Shown: in pieces, positions 1-10,230 of the stretch
How positions within the stretch are numbered: position 1 is the first letter of the stretch
Layout of the letters: every line of letters starts with the position of its first letter
From: Amphirosellinia nigrospora
Lineage: Eukaryota; Ascomycota; Sordariomycetes; Xylariales; Xylariaceae
Reading direction: 5' to 3'
Length of the DNA stretch: 64,000 nucleotides
Assembly (NCBI GenBank): GCA_004123355.1
Contig: SCHM01000007.1
Location: forward strand, 806,001 to 870,000
Position numbers and translations under genes: made by a program
Notes under the pieces: model-generated
What the model was told of the DNA's origin: nothing
Seen by the model: only the letters and a program-made list of their open reading frames with translations
Database searches by the model: none

Positions 1-1
1 A

Positions 2-1186
2 GCTCAACGCAATTGTGAAAACGGAGCCCAAGGTCGCACAAGTCCAACTCCAGCTCGAGATCGATCTAATATTGACGAGGTGTTACCGCCTCCATCAGTA
101 TCGGCCGTAGCGAGTGCAAGAAGACGCCAACCTGGCCTTGGGGATAGGAGCAACCAGTTCTCGAAATGGAAATGCCTGCCAAATGTTCACATCGGGCTTC
201 ACCTACCTGAAGTTGCAGCTGAGTATGGGTCGTGTGCAATGGTGTTCACACTTCTTGGCGAAGACAAGCATAGGTAAGAGCACTAACGCTGCCTCTTTAC
301 ACTTGCAACGTTAACTTCTGAGTTCCAACAGGCAGTTCAAGTCCCATATCACCCAAACCAATCATCGCCATCCAGTGCTGTCATTAATCAAGAGAGAGAA
401 CATGCAACAGACTCTGCAATTTCTTTTCGCTGGGTGTTTCGAACAAACCGCGCCTCACCTCCACGCCGTTTACCAAAACCTCAGTAAACATTGCCCCGGG
501 CTTGCAAATGCACTCAACTCGAATCTGGGTAGCAAGGACATAGATGGAGTAGAAGAATCATACCTCGATATACAAGGAGATCGCGAGCATACCTACCCTC
601 GCGCCCTACATGGAATATCAAACAAGATAGTAAGCGAGAAAAAAGATGACTGGCTCAATGTTGTAACTACGAGGGAGCTTGCCGCGAATACTACTTTCCT
701 TCCGAGATTGCAGGCAGCATCGGAAATGGATTATTGCACACACTTTGTTGAGATGGGAAGGAGTGCACTGCAGTGGTCTCAGAAAGCTGCATTTACAGAT
801 ACGTAAGTTTTAACAACATACAACTTCTTCCCTGAACTCTTTTTCACCCATAGTAACATATAATTAGCACGGGGCGCCGGCGGTGTTTCCAAGTAGGCGA
901 CTTTGCTCAATTCCGGCTTGGGAAGGATCGAATATGTACAGTTGCGCAAATCGATGGCATCTTTGCTCATCAGCGAGCATTTTCAAACAAATTATATTTT
1001 GTTGTTAGTTTTGCAGTGCCTCGAAGTGTCGGACAGACACATGATGCGATATTGAGGACTCCAATCTACGAGTTAAGCGGCCAAAGAAGTATTATCGGGC
1101 TTCCCCGGCTCTGCCCCGATAGAATTTGGATGGTTGATATAGCGGGTGACTTAATGCTAGTTGACCATGATGTCTACTTTATGTAG
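2..1186 (+). CDS. 3' part of a transposase-like fungal protein (runs off left edge)
   Basis: Three exons fit together in one frame: 2-273, 332-802 and 868-1186, joined by GTAAGA...CAG and GTAAGT...TAG introns of 58 and 65 bases. The third exon has no ATG but is open for more than 100 codons to a TAG at 1184-1186. Motifs seen are KWKCLPNVHIGLHL, GEDKHR followed across the intron by QFKSHITQTNHR, and in exon 3 FQVGDFAQFRLG and PRLCPDRIWMVDI. The layout resembles the C-terminal part of large fungal Tnp2/Plavaka-like (KDZ) DNA-transposon proteins, but I recognise it only loosely. The N-terminal part lies outside the window, so the catalytic region cannot be judged. No stop interrupts the three exons. 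The gene structure is well supported; the family assignment is tentative. Confidence 0.6.
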
Positions 1187-3857
1187 AGTAATAAACATGA
1201 TCTGGGTCGACGTTTTCACAGCTAGCTATAGGGAAATTCAATCAGAAATTGTTTCTCGACATTTTATTGCTTAGGTCATATTTCCAATAGACTACGGGCA
1301 TATTCCCGCATTCGGTTTTACTACAGGTAGGTACGTGATAATTTTTTTTGGTGGGTTTTGACCTGCCAAGTCTATTTTCACAGCAACCGCGCGCAACATA
1401 GCATTGGAGGAAGGCACGCGTCTATACCTAACCTAGGTACGTGACTCATGTTTCTGCTACCTCCATCTCCCACCGAAATACTCCGACTCTTTTTCTCCAA
1501 TCCTTGAACATCCTATTTTTGCACCCCCAGATATAAAACGCCCAGATGTATCTCAACATTTTACCTCCCACAACCGTCCCAAGCCCTTTATACTACTCTA
1601 TCATTTTTGTCACACTTAAAAGTACCTGGACATATTCCCTGGGCATTGGTACCTTTCGATTATTATGCTTATTTCACCCTTACCTTTGTTTCTTGATCTC
1701 CTGTTTACCTTTAGGTTGCAAACACTCTCTGCCTAGGTACTATTTCCTTCAACTGGCACGCACTATTCGCTTTCGCTGCTCTCGATGCATCATGTCTAAC
1801 GAATACCAAATATCCGGTGTCCATCCCGTTACACCCTCCTCACATTTGGGGGACCTCCGGACTTGTTAACATCTAGGGTCTCCCGTTCTCTGGCGAGTTG
1901 CTCCCCTCTCCTTGCCTATATCGCGAGCCCATCAGAGCTGCTCGTAGGTTTAGCCACAGGATGACCCCTGACAGAAGCAAGTGTGAAAAGCTCTAGCTAT
2001 CGCCCGAGTCTTAATGTTGGAACCTCGTTGCTGGATCCTCATACCTATTGTTGTCCACTTTTAACCTTGGAAGGGTAAGTCATCGGCGTCCCCCCGTTCG
2101 TGTTTTTTTTTTTTTTTATATTAACGAGCCAAAACATAACGGGGACACCTTCATCTTGCTCGTCTTCGGTTTTTGCACTTGGGCTATATATCTTTTCGGC
2201 ATATATTCGCTACGAGTCAGGTGTCCCGTCATCTTTTGTCTCGGCATGCTCTTGTCCAAGTCATGACCTAGGTACCGCCGCTCACTAACTGCCAAAAGGT
2301 AGCAAAGGGCCGACCGTGCGTGATATGGCCACCCGGTACCTCATCATGGAGCAACTTCTTGGAGGCAAGTCTCATCAAGTTTGATCTCTCAAAAGTGCTG
2401 TACATGCATAGCTCACTCACATTGCTAGTGATTACGCCGATGGCGCCCGCTGCAGAGATGAGTGACCTCGGTGCAGCTGAGGCAAGTGATAGTTCCTATC
2501 TGGGGTTTTTGCAGCAGCACTAAATATCAGTGAACAGGTAGACAACCTAACGTCGACATCTCGAGGCGCTGACATGTCGGTCCGTCGTTCCTTCACGTTA
2601 TACCCGAGGCAAGCATTTATTGCTACGCATGTTTCAAATGTTCGTTGGCCCCTTGAACATTGATACCCATGAGCTAACCTTCTGACCCGCCACAACCTGG
2701 GCACTCGTGTCGACCCTTTGCGATACTCGGAGTACCAGGAAGGTAGACTTTCAGACCTCGATCGCTCGTCTCGGCCTTTTCGCGGTCCCTGGGAGTTTGT
2801 GAGTGACCCCCCGGCGATGGAGAGGTTCGCTATCTAATTTTGCGCGACTGAGTACTGCATGTAGTAGGCTGCGAGGGTCGACGTTGTCGCGAAACCTTAG
2901 GTACAGTTCCGTCGACAACTGTAAAAAGTAGGTTAGCATGTAGCTGGGGTCATTATTGAAAGCTAGCTAACAGCCGTGGTCCAGAAACCAGGTTCCTCAA
3001 CGGCCTCGCCCGTTCCCTGCCGAAACACCAAGTATTTCCACGATAGTTGCGAAAAACCAGCCAGCAACCGCCTCATCCGCCCCCAACCCCGACCCCGACC
3101 CCGACCCGACAGTGCGCCATTTAATTGACGGTTTCACAGTAACTGACGTGCGCCATGGACAAGTAGACAAGTAGGTACCTAGGTAGGTAGGTACCGATGG
3201 CGGGGTATTTGTGCGGTGCAATTGAATATGCACGCAACGGAACCGGACATGCCTCGGGCAATGCTCCAAAGAGTGGGCTACGTAGACTAAATTTTGATAG
3301 GCGACAAATAGACTGTTTACACTTATGGCTTTCGAAATAGATGTGATGTCAGCACCAAGTAACGCTTTCGTAGTACACAGAATCCGGGTCGCGATCCAGC
3401 TGACAGGCGCATAGACTGGTTGCGGCGCCTAAGGATTCCATATCAGCCGTGCTTTTGAGAAACAGTTGATGACAAGTGCGAAAGGCCTGTTACAAATAGG
3501 AGATGATTCTCTGCCGGTCGAAATATCCCTCTACAATAGCTAGCAGGAAGTAACTATGATTTCCACAGCCAGAGAATAGCTATGAAGAAAGTTATGAGTA
3601 CATGAACTAGATGCTACCATGTCAAAAAGATGTGCCGTCTACGAGTGCAGCCAAGTGCTGCCGACTGTGGACAGAAAAAGATGTTGGAGCGATAAAACTG
3701 ACCACACACGAAGAGATGCCCAGGGCAACACAGTGGTCACCCAGTACCAACCCCTTCCGACCCCCACCATGCCGACCAAAAAGAACTAGAGTCAACTGAT
3801 CACATACAAAATCCACGGCGCCCAGAACCATCATAGCACACAGCCTCTCAAAAAAAA
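1187..3857. other. Non-coding stretch, no gene recognised
   Basis: Only short ORFs without recognisable motifs are present. A CT-rich tract followed by ATATAAAA at 1531 looks promoter-like, but the ORF that follows (1546-1869) has no known feature. Low-complexity DNA includes a T run near 2103-2119, a CCCCGA run near 3082-3110 and CTAGGTAGGTAGG near 3178-3192. Confidence 0.6.
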
Positions 3858-3889
3858 CCCCTGTAGCCCTATGGATAGGGCTACAGGGG
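3858..3889. repeat. Perfect 15-bp hairpin
   Basis: The arms CCCCTGTAGCCCTAT (3858-3872) and its exact reverse complement (3875-3889) are separated by GG. No coding gene abuts it. It could be the relic of a foldback element or a cruciform-forming site; I do not recognise a family. Confidence 0.8.
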
Positions 3890-3932
3890 GCGCGGTGAGG
3901 AGGGTGAGGAGGGTGAGGAGGAGGGTGAGGAG
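3890..3932 (+). repeat. GGTGAGGAG minisatellite
   Basis: A G-rich array of GGTGAGGAG-like units follows the hairpin directly, with one GAG insertion. It is purine-only on this strand for most of its length. Confidence 0.8.
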
Positions 3933-5221
3933 GCACTACTCAGTAGCCAACGCATTGGAGGTCTGCTTACATACCTCAAGTACCTTACCTAGGTAGTATG
4001 TACTAGATTCTTTCTTACCCCGGGGACAGGGTTAGCTGCAGCTTTGCCAGCCAACTATAAAGTAGGCATCTACTTAAGTACTTAGGAGCTTCCCGTCATC
4101 GGGTCAATCTAGTGTATGCTCGTTCCTTACCTTCGTTAGTGATTTCACACTCTACGGCTTGCAACCGTCATCGGTCAATCTATTGCTCGTTCTTTGTTGG
4201 TAAGTTAAGTAAGTACTTAATGTATAGTGGTCTGCAGTGGTCTGCAGTGCTGTCTAGTGCTGTCTAGTGCTACCTTGCCTCCTACCCAAGTAAGTTGTTA
4301 TTTACCTACTTAGACATACTTTAGGTGATGTCGAAACAGGACATGGGTCTTTATTAATACTGGGTAAGTACCTAGGGTAGAGCATTGTCACGAGGGGGAA
4401 GGGTTTGGATGGGCCATTCAGAGGCACAAGTTCGGCACTGTCTACTTATACATACATGCCTTGTTTGCAGTTGTGATGACGAATAAACGATAGAAAGCTT
4501 GGCAGGTATTACGCTAGGCAAGGGCTCTGAACGGGGCAGCGCACGAGCCAGAAGCTGGCTTTTTCAACTGAAGTTTTTAGTGTACAGTAAGTCTGTGTAA
4601 GTACCTTTGTGGGGCTCGTGTGGGTTCTCTGCTTAGCGTGAAAAAGATACCTGGTGGGTCCCTCTTTTATAGGGGATGGGGTGAGTAAGATTAGGCACCC
4701 AGGTAGGTAGATACTCTGAAGGTTTTGAGACGGGGCGGACATCAATGGTTACAGAACCCCTCGCGCCGCCACCAGGGGGGCTGCTTGTCCCACGTCTGCC
4801 TGATGGTACCTACTTAAGTTAAGACATGTTTCTTTTTATTGGCGATAAGCCTCACCGGTGGGAGCGGCAGCAACCCGCAGCACGGTACCTTATTACTCAG
4901 ACACGGGGGTCAACAAGCCACAGTCACCCCCACGTTCCCCGTCCTTAGTGCGGCGGCATCTGACGAACTAGCTCTGATCTAGTTGCTCCAATTATTTTCA
5001 GCACTCACTATATTTCGACTACATCTCATAAGCTGAAGCATAAAGTATACGTTCTTAGCATGTGTTGTTTCGTAGTGTGAATGTTCATGGTAGATGCTTA
5101 GTAGATAGGCGAGCTCTGGGTTGCTGTTAGATTATAGACACGCCAGACCTCGTTGCTTGAGAATCTAGATGACGTTCGTGTCCTTCAGCAGAGAAGAGTG
5201 TTCGGGTCAATCTGGGCTGGT
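3933..5221. other. Non-coding stretch
   Basis: Nothing gene-like was found. Short local duplications occur near 4230-4275 (GTGGTCTGCA and GTGCTGTCTA, each twice) and scattered TAAGTACCTA-like runs. Confidence 0.6.
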
Positions 5222-5319
5222 ATCGAGCAATTCACAATCGAGCAATTCACAATCGAGCAATTCACAATCGAGCAATTCACAATCGAGCAATTCACAATCG
5301 AGCAATTCACAATCGAGCC
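5222..5319 (+). repeat. 15-bp tandem repeat, about 6.5 units
   Basis: The unit ATCGAGCAATTCACA repeats without visible change from 5222. It keeps a reading frame open (IEQFT per unit) within an 85-codon ORF at 5153-5410, but that ORF has no other recognisable feature, so I treat it as a minisatellite and not as a gene. Confidence 0.9.
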
Positions 5320-6090
5320 AAATGTACATTGGACTATGCAGAAGATACTTGATGATGGCCGTATGATTCCAAGGTTCTGCAGACTAATGGTACTATGTCA
5401 AGTGGTTTGAAGTCTTCCTGTTCTTGTTTGTCTCTTCCAGAGCTGAGCTTTTCATACTTCGCATACTTTCGAGTCTTTGTTAGGTTATGGACCGTGTCAG
5501 TTGCCAACTTCGAGATAATAGTAGCACCAAGTTGTAGAGCAGAGTTCAAACAAGATGAAATGACTTGAAAGTTTCCTTTGTCATCCAATTAGCTACCCAG
5601 TTTATAATTAGAGTAACGGAGTGTATTCCAGTAAGTAGGTGTAACTGCTTGGTTCTTCCTTTCCACAGGCTTGATTCGTACAATATACTTACTTGTTGAA
5701 ATACTGACAGAACCCCCCCTTCCCCCAAGGGGTCTGTGTTGCCAGCGGACCACACACACAGCCTACGCGTCGATACTTTCCTCCACTCTCGTTTATTTTT
5801 ATGACGTCAACTCTAGCCAAGTAGCTAGTGTGGGCTAGCCAAGTAGGTACTCTATGGGTTATATGGGTTATATCTACTTTCCCAACGCAGGGATACCTTC
5901 GGGTTGACAAGGCGTGGTTACCGTCAGTTTATCTGATTTCTCGTGAATAACAGTTACTCTTTCTTTCCTACATTTAAAGTGTTGTCATCCTGCCAACCTG
6001 CTATTACCTTAATTATACTCTTAATATCATTACGTCACTATGGTCTGCGTACTAATATATTTGGCATCTCTCCTATAAATAGGGAGACAA
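5320..6090. other. Non-coding stretch
   Basis: No gene recognised. Short overlapping ORFs on the minus strand lack motifs. A direct duplication TATGGGTTATATGGGTTATA lies near 5851-5870. Confidence 0.6.
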
Positions 6091-6410
6091 TCCTCCATCT
6101 CTTTCATTACTTTGTTTTTTTGGTCATCATCACTTTTCTCCGCCTATATACACCATCCATATGGGGAAGACGATCCTCCATCTCTTTCATTACTTTGTTT
6201 TTTTGGTCATCATCACTTTTCTCCGCCTATATACACCATCCATATGGGGAAGACGATCCTCCATCTCTTTCATTACTTTGTTTTTTGGTCATCATCACTT
6301 TTCTCCGCCTATATACAACATCCATATAGGGAAGACAATCCTCCATCCCTTTCATTACTTTATCTTTTTGGTCATCATCGCTCTTCTCCACCTATACACA
6401 AATCCAGCCT
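6091..6410 (+). repeat. 83-bp tandem repeat, about four units
   Basis: The start TCCTCCATC recurs at 6091, 6174, 6257 and 6339, so the period is 83, 83 and 82 bases. Each unit has a T-rich stretch, GGTCATCATCACTTT and CTATATACACCATCC. The first three units are nearly identical and the fourth has diverged. ORFs across it are by-products of the repeat. Confidence 0.9.
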
Positions 6411-6659
6411 ACGGCTACGCCCCTGAGCTCGGGGATATATATTTGGACCTAATACGACTATCGAATACCTACTACAACATACGCGTTTGTTTACATACAA
6501 AGCAGTAGGCACAAGCTGGTACGTCATGTAGACCCCCGGCCGCTATACTAACCATGGGGGACCTGGTTGGAGGGTGGCCAGACCATGTGGGCTAGTTTTC
6601 ATGACTGACGCGCCTCAATATAGGTCTTTGTTCTCGGGTATCTCATGACCCGACTTGGG
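6411..6659. other. Short spacer, nothing seen
   Basis: This is the stretch between two tandem arrays. No ORF or motif was recognised. Confidence 0.5.
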
Positions 6660-7256
6660 CCGATGTGCCGAATTCAGTTTCCCGCCCAGAGGGCGGAGAA
6701 GAAGATCCGTCGAACCCAGACCCACTCGCCGCCGTACCCCGGGTGTCACAATGGCTCTGTTTGAGGGCGTGGAATAATTCAGTTTTCCGCCCAGAGGGCG
6801 GAGAAAGATCCGTCGGACCCAGACACGTGTGCCGAATTTAGTTCTCTACCCAGAGGGCGACCGTCGGACCCAGACATGTGTGCCGAATTCAGTTCTCTAC
6901 CCAGAGGGCGACCGTCGGACCCAGACCCACTCGCCGCCGTACCCCGGATGTCACAAGGGCTCTGTTTGAGGGCGTGGAATAATTCAGTTTTCCGCCCAGA
7001 GGGCGGAGAAAGATCCGTCGGACCCAGACACTTGTGCCGAATTCAGTTCTCTACCCAGAGGGCGACCGTCGGACCCAGACCCACTCGCCGCCGTACCCCG
7101 GATGTCACAAGGGCTCTGTTTGAGGGCGTGGAATAATTCAGTTTTCCGCCCAGAGGGCGGAGAAAGATCCGTCGGACCCAGACACGTGTGCCGAATTTAG
7201 TTCTCTGCCCAAAGGGCGACCGTCGGACCCAGACCCACTCGCCGCCGTACCCCGGG
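6660..7256 (+). repeat. 154-bp tandem array containing the start of an LTR
   Basis: The string TCACAAKGGCTCTGTTTGAG occurs at 6746, 6951, 7105 and 7259. Spacings are 205, 154 and 154 bases; the 205 is 154 plus one extra roughly 51-bp subunit (GTGCCGAATT...CCCAGAC). Each unit also holds CCGCCCAGAGGGCGG, itself a palindrome-like arm. The last unit runs straight into the LTR starting at 7257, so the array repeats the first roughly 40 bp of that LTR together with its upstream flank. Confidence 0.85.
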
Positions 7257-7615
7257 TGTCACAATGGCTCTGTTTGAGGGCTTGGAATAGGTTCAATTTG
7301 ATAATAAACGACTATGGTGCCAAAGGGCCGTATAGATCTAAGTCCTTCCTCCGTTTGAAAGCGTGGATTCGCGGCCTTTTATGCTCAGAATTCCCTTCCT
7401 TTCTTACGTCTTCGTCAACCTTCACGGGACCGAAAAGAGAGACCTGTTTAGCCGGTGAGGCGAGTGTCTCGGTCTTCGAGTTCAGCTTCGGTATTTGCCT
7501 GAGGCTCACGATAACTTCGTACGACTGCCTCACCCTCGTAGGGTAGTATTTAGCGAACTCCGTGTACGGACCCTGTGTGGCACTGTATTGCGCACTCGCC
7601 AGAATCCGTGTGACA
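7257..7615 (+). mobile_element. LTR of family L2 (fossil)
   Basis: It starts TGTCACAATGG and ends CCGTGTGACA, as an LTR should. The same sequence recurs inverted at 28165-28683, as a fragment at 18711-18786 and as its 3' end at 22921-23010. Flanks CCGGG and CTGGG could be a worn 5-bp target duplication. No internal retrotransposon region is recognised next to it, so it is probably a solo or orphan LTR. Confidence 0.7.
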
Positions 7616-7779
7616 CTGGGGACCTTGTGGTCACATCTACCGTGGCTATATCTACCATTGCAGATGGTTGTAAAACCATTTGTATGCCTGACTTCATCGC
7701 CGACCGTCCCATTCGTGATGGCCCGGACAGAAATCCCCCGACAATCCGAATAATCCGAGCCAGCACGGCCGATGCCGTT

Positions 7780-8185
7780 CTGCATCCGACCACCGAACTG
7801 TGAGCCGTTCTGGATCCGACTACCGAACTTGTGATGCCGTTCTGGATCCGACTACCGAACTTGTGATGCCGTTCTGGATCTGACCACCGAACTGTTGATG
7901 CCGTTCTGGATCCGACCACCGAACTTTGAGCCGTTTTGGATCCGACCGCCGAACTGTGAGCCGTTCTGGATCCGACCACCGAACTTGTGAGCCGTTCTGG
8001 ATCCGACCACCGAGCTTGTGATGCCGTTCTGGATCCGACCACCGAACTGTGAGCCGTTCTGGATCCGACTACCGAACTTGTGATACCGTTCTGGATCTGA
8101 CCACCGAACTGTTGATGCCGTTCTGGATCCGACCACCGAGCTTGTGATGCCGTTCTGGATCCGACCACCGAACTTGTGATGCTGG
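7780..8185 (-). repeat. Minisatellite of about 31-bp units
   Basis: About 13 units of GCCGTTCTGGATCCGACCAC plus CGAACTTGTGAT follow one another with small length changes. Minus-strand ORFs across it (for example 7530-8168) consist almost wholly of the repeat and are not convincing genes. The unit does not match the neighbouring 154-bp array. Confidence 0.85.
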
Positions 8186-9689
8186 AAGGCCGTTCAACTT
8201 ACCGCCCTGCAAAAGGGACCCTGTCAGGTATCTCTACCCTTGCCCAAGCCCTTGCACGAAGCCTTGTTGACCCATGATACACTGCTAAGAACCTTAAACT
8301 AGGGCCGTACTTCTTGGGATAGTAGCGATGATAATAATACTTATCGCGGCTTGCCACCCGTTAAAACAACATGGGGGGTTAGATCGGTAGCTACTTCGAG
8401 GCAGTACGTCAATGCATGATAGGGCTACAACACGTAGCCAGAACCGATACGCCGTTAGATAAGTACACCTCGACAGGAGTGACTTAGCGGCCAAGCAACG
8501 ACGGTATGGAATTTAGAGCCCCGTCGATCTCGACTTGTAATAGAGCTGACCCCTGAAAGCGCTCACGAGCACAACCGTTTTCGATCGCAGGATATTCTTG
8601 GCTCTCGATCTTTACACCCTTCAGTTTGTCGGACGGAACCCAGTGAACCTTCATGAGATCCGCCGGTTGCGGTATCAGCCAAGTCCTCATCTCACCGAGG
8701 GGCTAAATACCCATCACGAGCATTGAAGGCATGCGAACATCGGGGTTTTTCTTCCGCCCAGGGGCATGCACTAGTCAGACTGTCACGAGTCCAGTACACG
8801 TATAGTCAACTGCAAGCAGTCAAGTGCTCGACTTGACAACGTTCTACTTTTGTAGTGTTGTGGTATAGTGTGCAGTTCTGTATCCTGACACAGACAAAGA
8901 GACTCCATGTATATAGCCGTATGATCACATAGAGCCCACGGAGATGGCTTCACTTGCTCTCCTTGCAACAAAAAAAATCTACACCCTACCCCTACGATGT
9001 CCATGACATTCTTGTTGTTGTCTTTTTGCACAACGTTTTATTGTTCGTGATCAGACCTTCGATAATATCTCGAAAGGGTGCGAGAAGTGCCTCAATTGTA
9101 CCTAACCGGGTTTGCTCTATGATATCTATGATATCTGTGATGGAGTAGTTGAGCTTCAAAGTCAAAAAGATCTCAAGGTTAATTTCTTCCTAGTTCTGGT
9201 TAGATTGTTGGGTTAGGACAAATTTGCCAGCAACGTGCGGAAGGATGCTATTATCTAATATCACGTCGGCGTTCGGTAAGAGGTTCGTATTTCACGCGTT
9301 TTGAAGCCAGCATGATACCCGTACATATAACAAACCAAGCAGAGATGACTTGTACTACGTGACTAAAAAGTCATTTTCCCTGGAGCATTGTAATCGCCGG
9401 TCTGGTGCTCAACGTCGTCTCGGAGATAGGATCAACACGAATACTCATGACCAATTTCAATAAATTAAGACCGTCACACCAAACAAAAATCATCACGGTG
9501 TAAAGTGTCATTTATGCCCAATATCACCGCCGTCTCAGAATTATATCTATTGCAATCTAATGCCACTTATTCCATGAATACATATGGGTCGCAATGCAAG
9601 GCATGCTTTGCGACGACTCGTGTGAGTGTGAAGCCAAAAAAGGGTGAGCGCCGTCTTACCGATGCACACCATGAATCAATCAGCACTGC
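8186..9689. other. Non-coding stretch
   Basis: No ORF with recognisable motifs and no clear repeats were found. A small local duplication of ATGATATCT lies near 9119-9137. Confidence 0.5.
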
Positions 9690-9810
9690 TGTCACAATTG
9701 GTGTCCTTTACAGAGGCAAAGCGCCTGGTTGGGGTCCCATTTGTACATATATTGATCGAGAGATGGGGGGCTAGAGGACAGATCTAGCAGCTAATCCTAT
9801 ACATAGCGTA
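9690..9810 (+). repeat. Dispersed repeat, copy 1 (LTR-like start)
   Basis: It begins TGTCACAATTGGTGTCC and matches 36068-36178 closely over about 110 bases, including GTTGGGGTCCCATTTGT and TTGATCGAGAGAT. The TGTCAC start suggests an LTR end. It lies about 540 bases upstream of the Copia gag region, so it could be the start of that element's 5' LTR. I cannot find the matching 3' copy beside the element. Confidence 0.55.
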
Positions 9811-10230
9811 ATTGATGGATGTGCAAATATGAAAATTATAATTTTTAATCAATTAAATCTTGTCAGCAGTTGGGCGTCTTACGGAATCGCCAGCCATTTG
9901 CCTTGTGTGGGTTATGGCTTTGTGTGTGTGACGGCTATGCTTTGTGGTATGACACACGCGTAGAAAAGACTCTTTCCACGCGGCATGAAAGGAGTGTCAC
10001 CCCCTGAGTGCTGCCTGGGGGGATTCCCTTATATCTAGTAAGGGGATGGTCCGACCGGTTGATCACTTTGGAGACATGAGATCATGATCAGTAGAAACGC
10101 GAGGCGAGTTACCCTAATCCCACCCTTATTACTCGTGATTGTTCACCTGGCAGCTAGCGCGTCTATTGCGAATTGCCCCTCGCCAGCGCGCTTTTGACTC
10201 GTCGCCAAGTGCAGTACTTCCTGATCTCTA
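9811..10230. other. Leader or LTR-like stretch before the Copia gag region
   Basis: No coding. GT-rich runs near 9895-9950 and the sequence up to 10230 may be the LTR interior and leader of the Copia element. I cannot fix its end. Confidence 0.4.

Noticed and set aside
5153-5410. ORF with IEQFT repeats as a possible repeat protein
   Set aside because: Only the minisatellite is distinctive; flanks have no protein-like features and no splice context.
6876-7136. ORF of 86 codons
   Set aside because: It lies wholly in the 154-bp tandem array and consists of the repeat read in one frame.
7530-8168. 212-codon minus-strand ORF with repeated VVGSRTAS-like units
   Set aside because: Most of it is the 31-bp minisatellite, and the rest covers the L2 LTR. 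There is no motif, and other frames are equally open.
6091-8185. CRISPR array
   Set aside because: The repeats are contiguous tandem units without unique spacers, and the genome is clearly eukaryotic.
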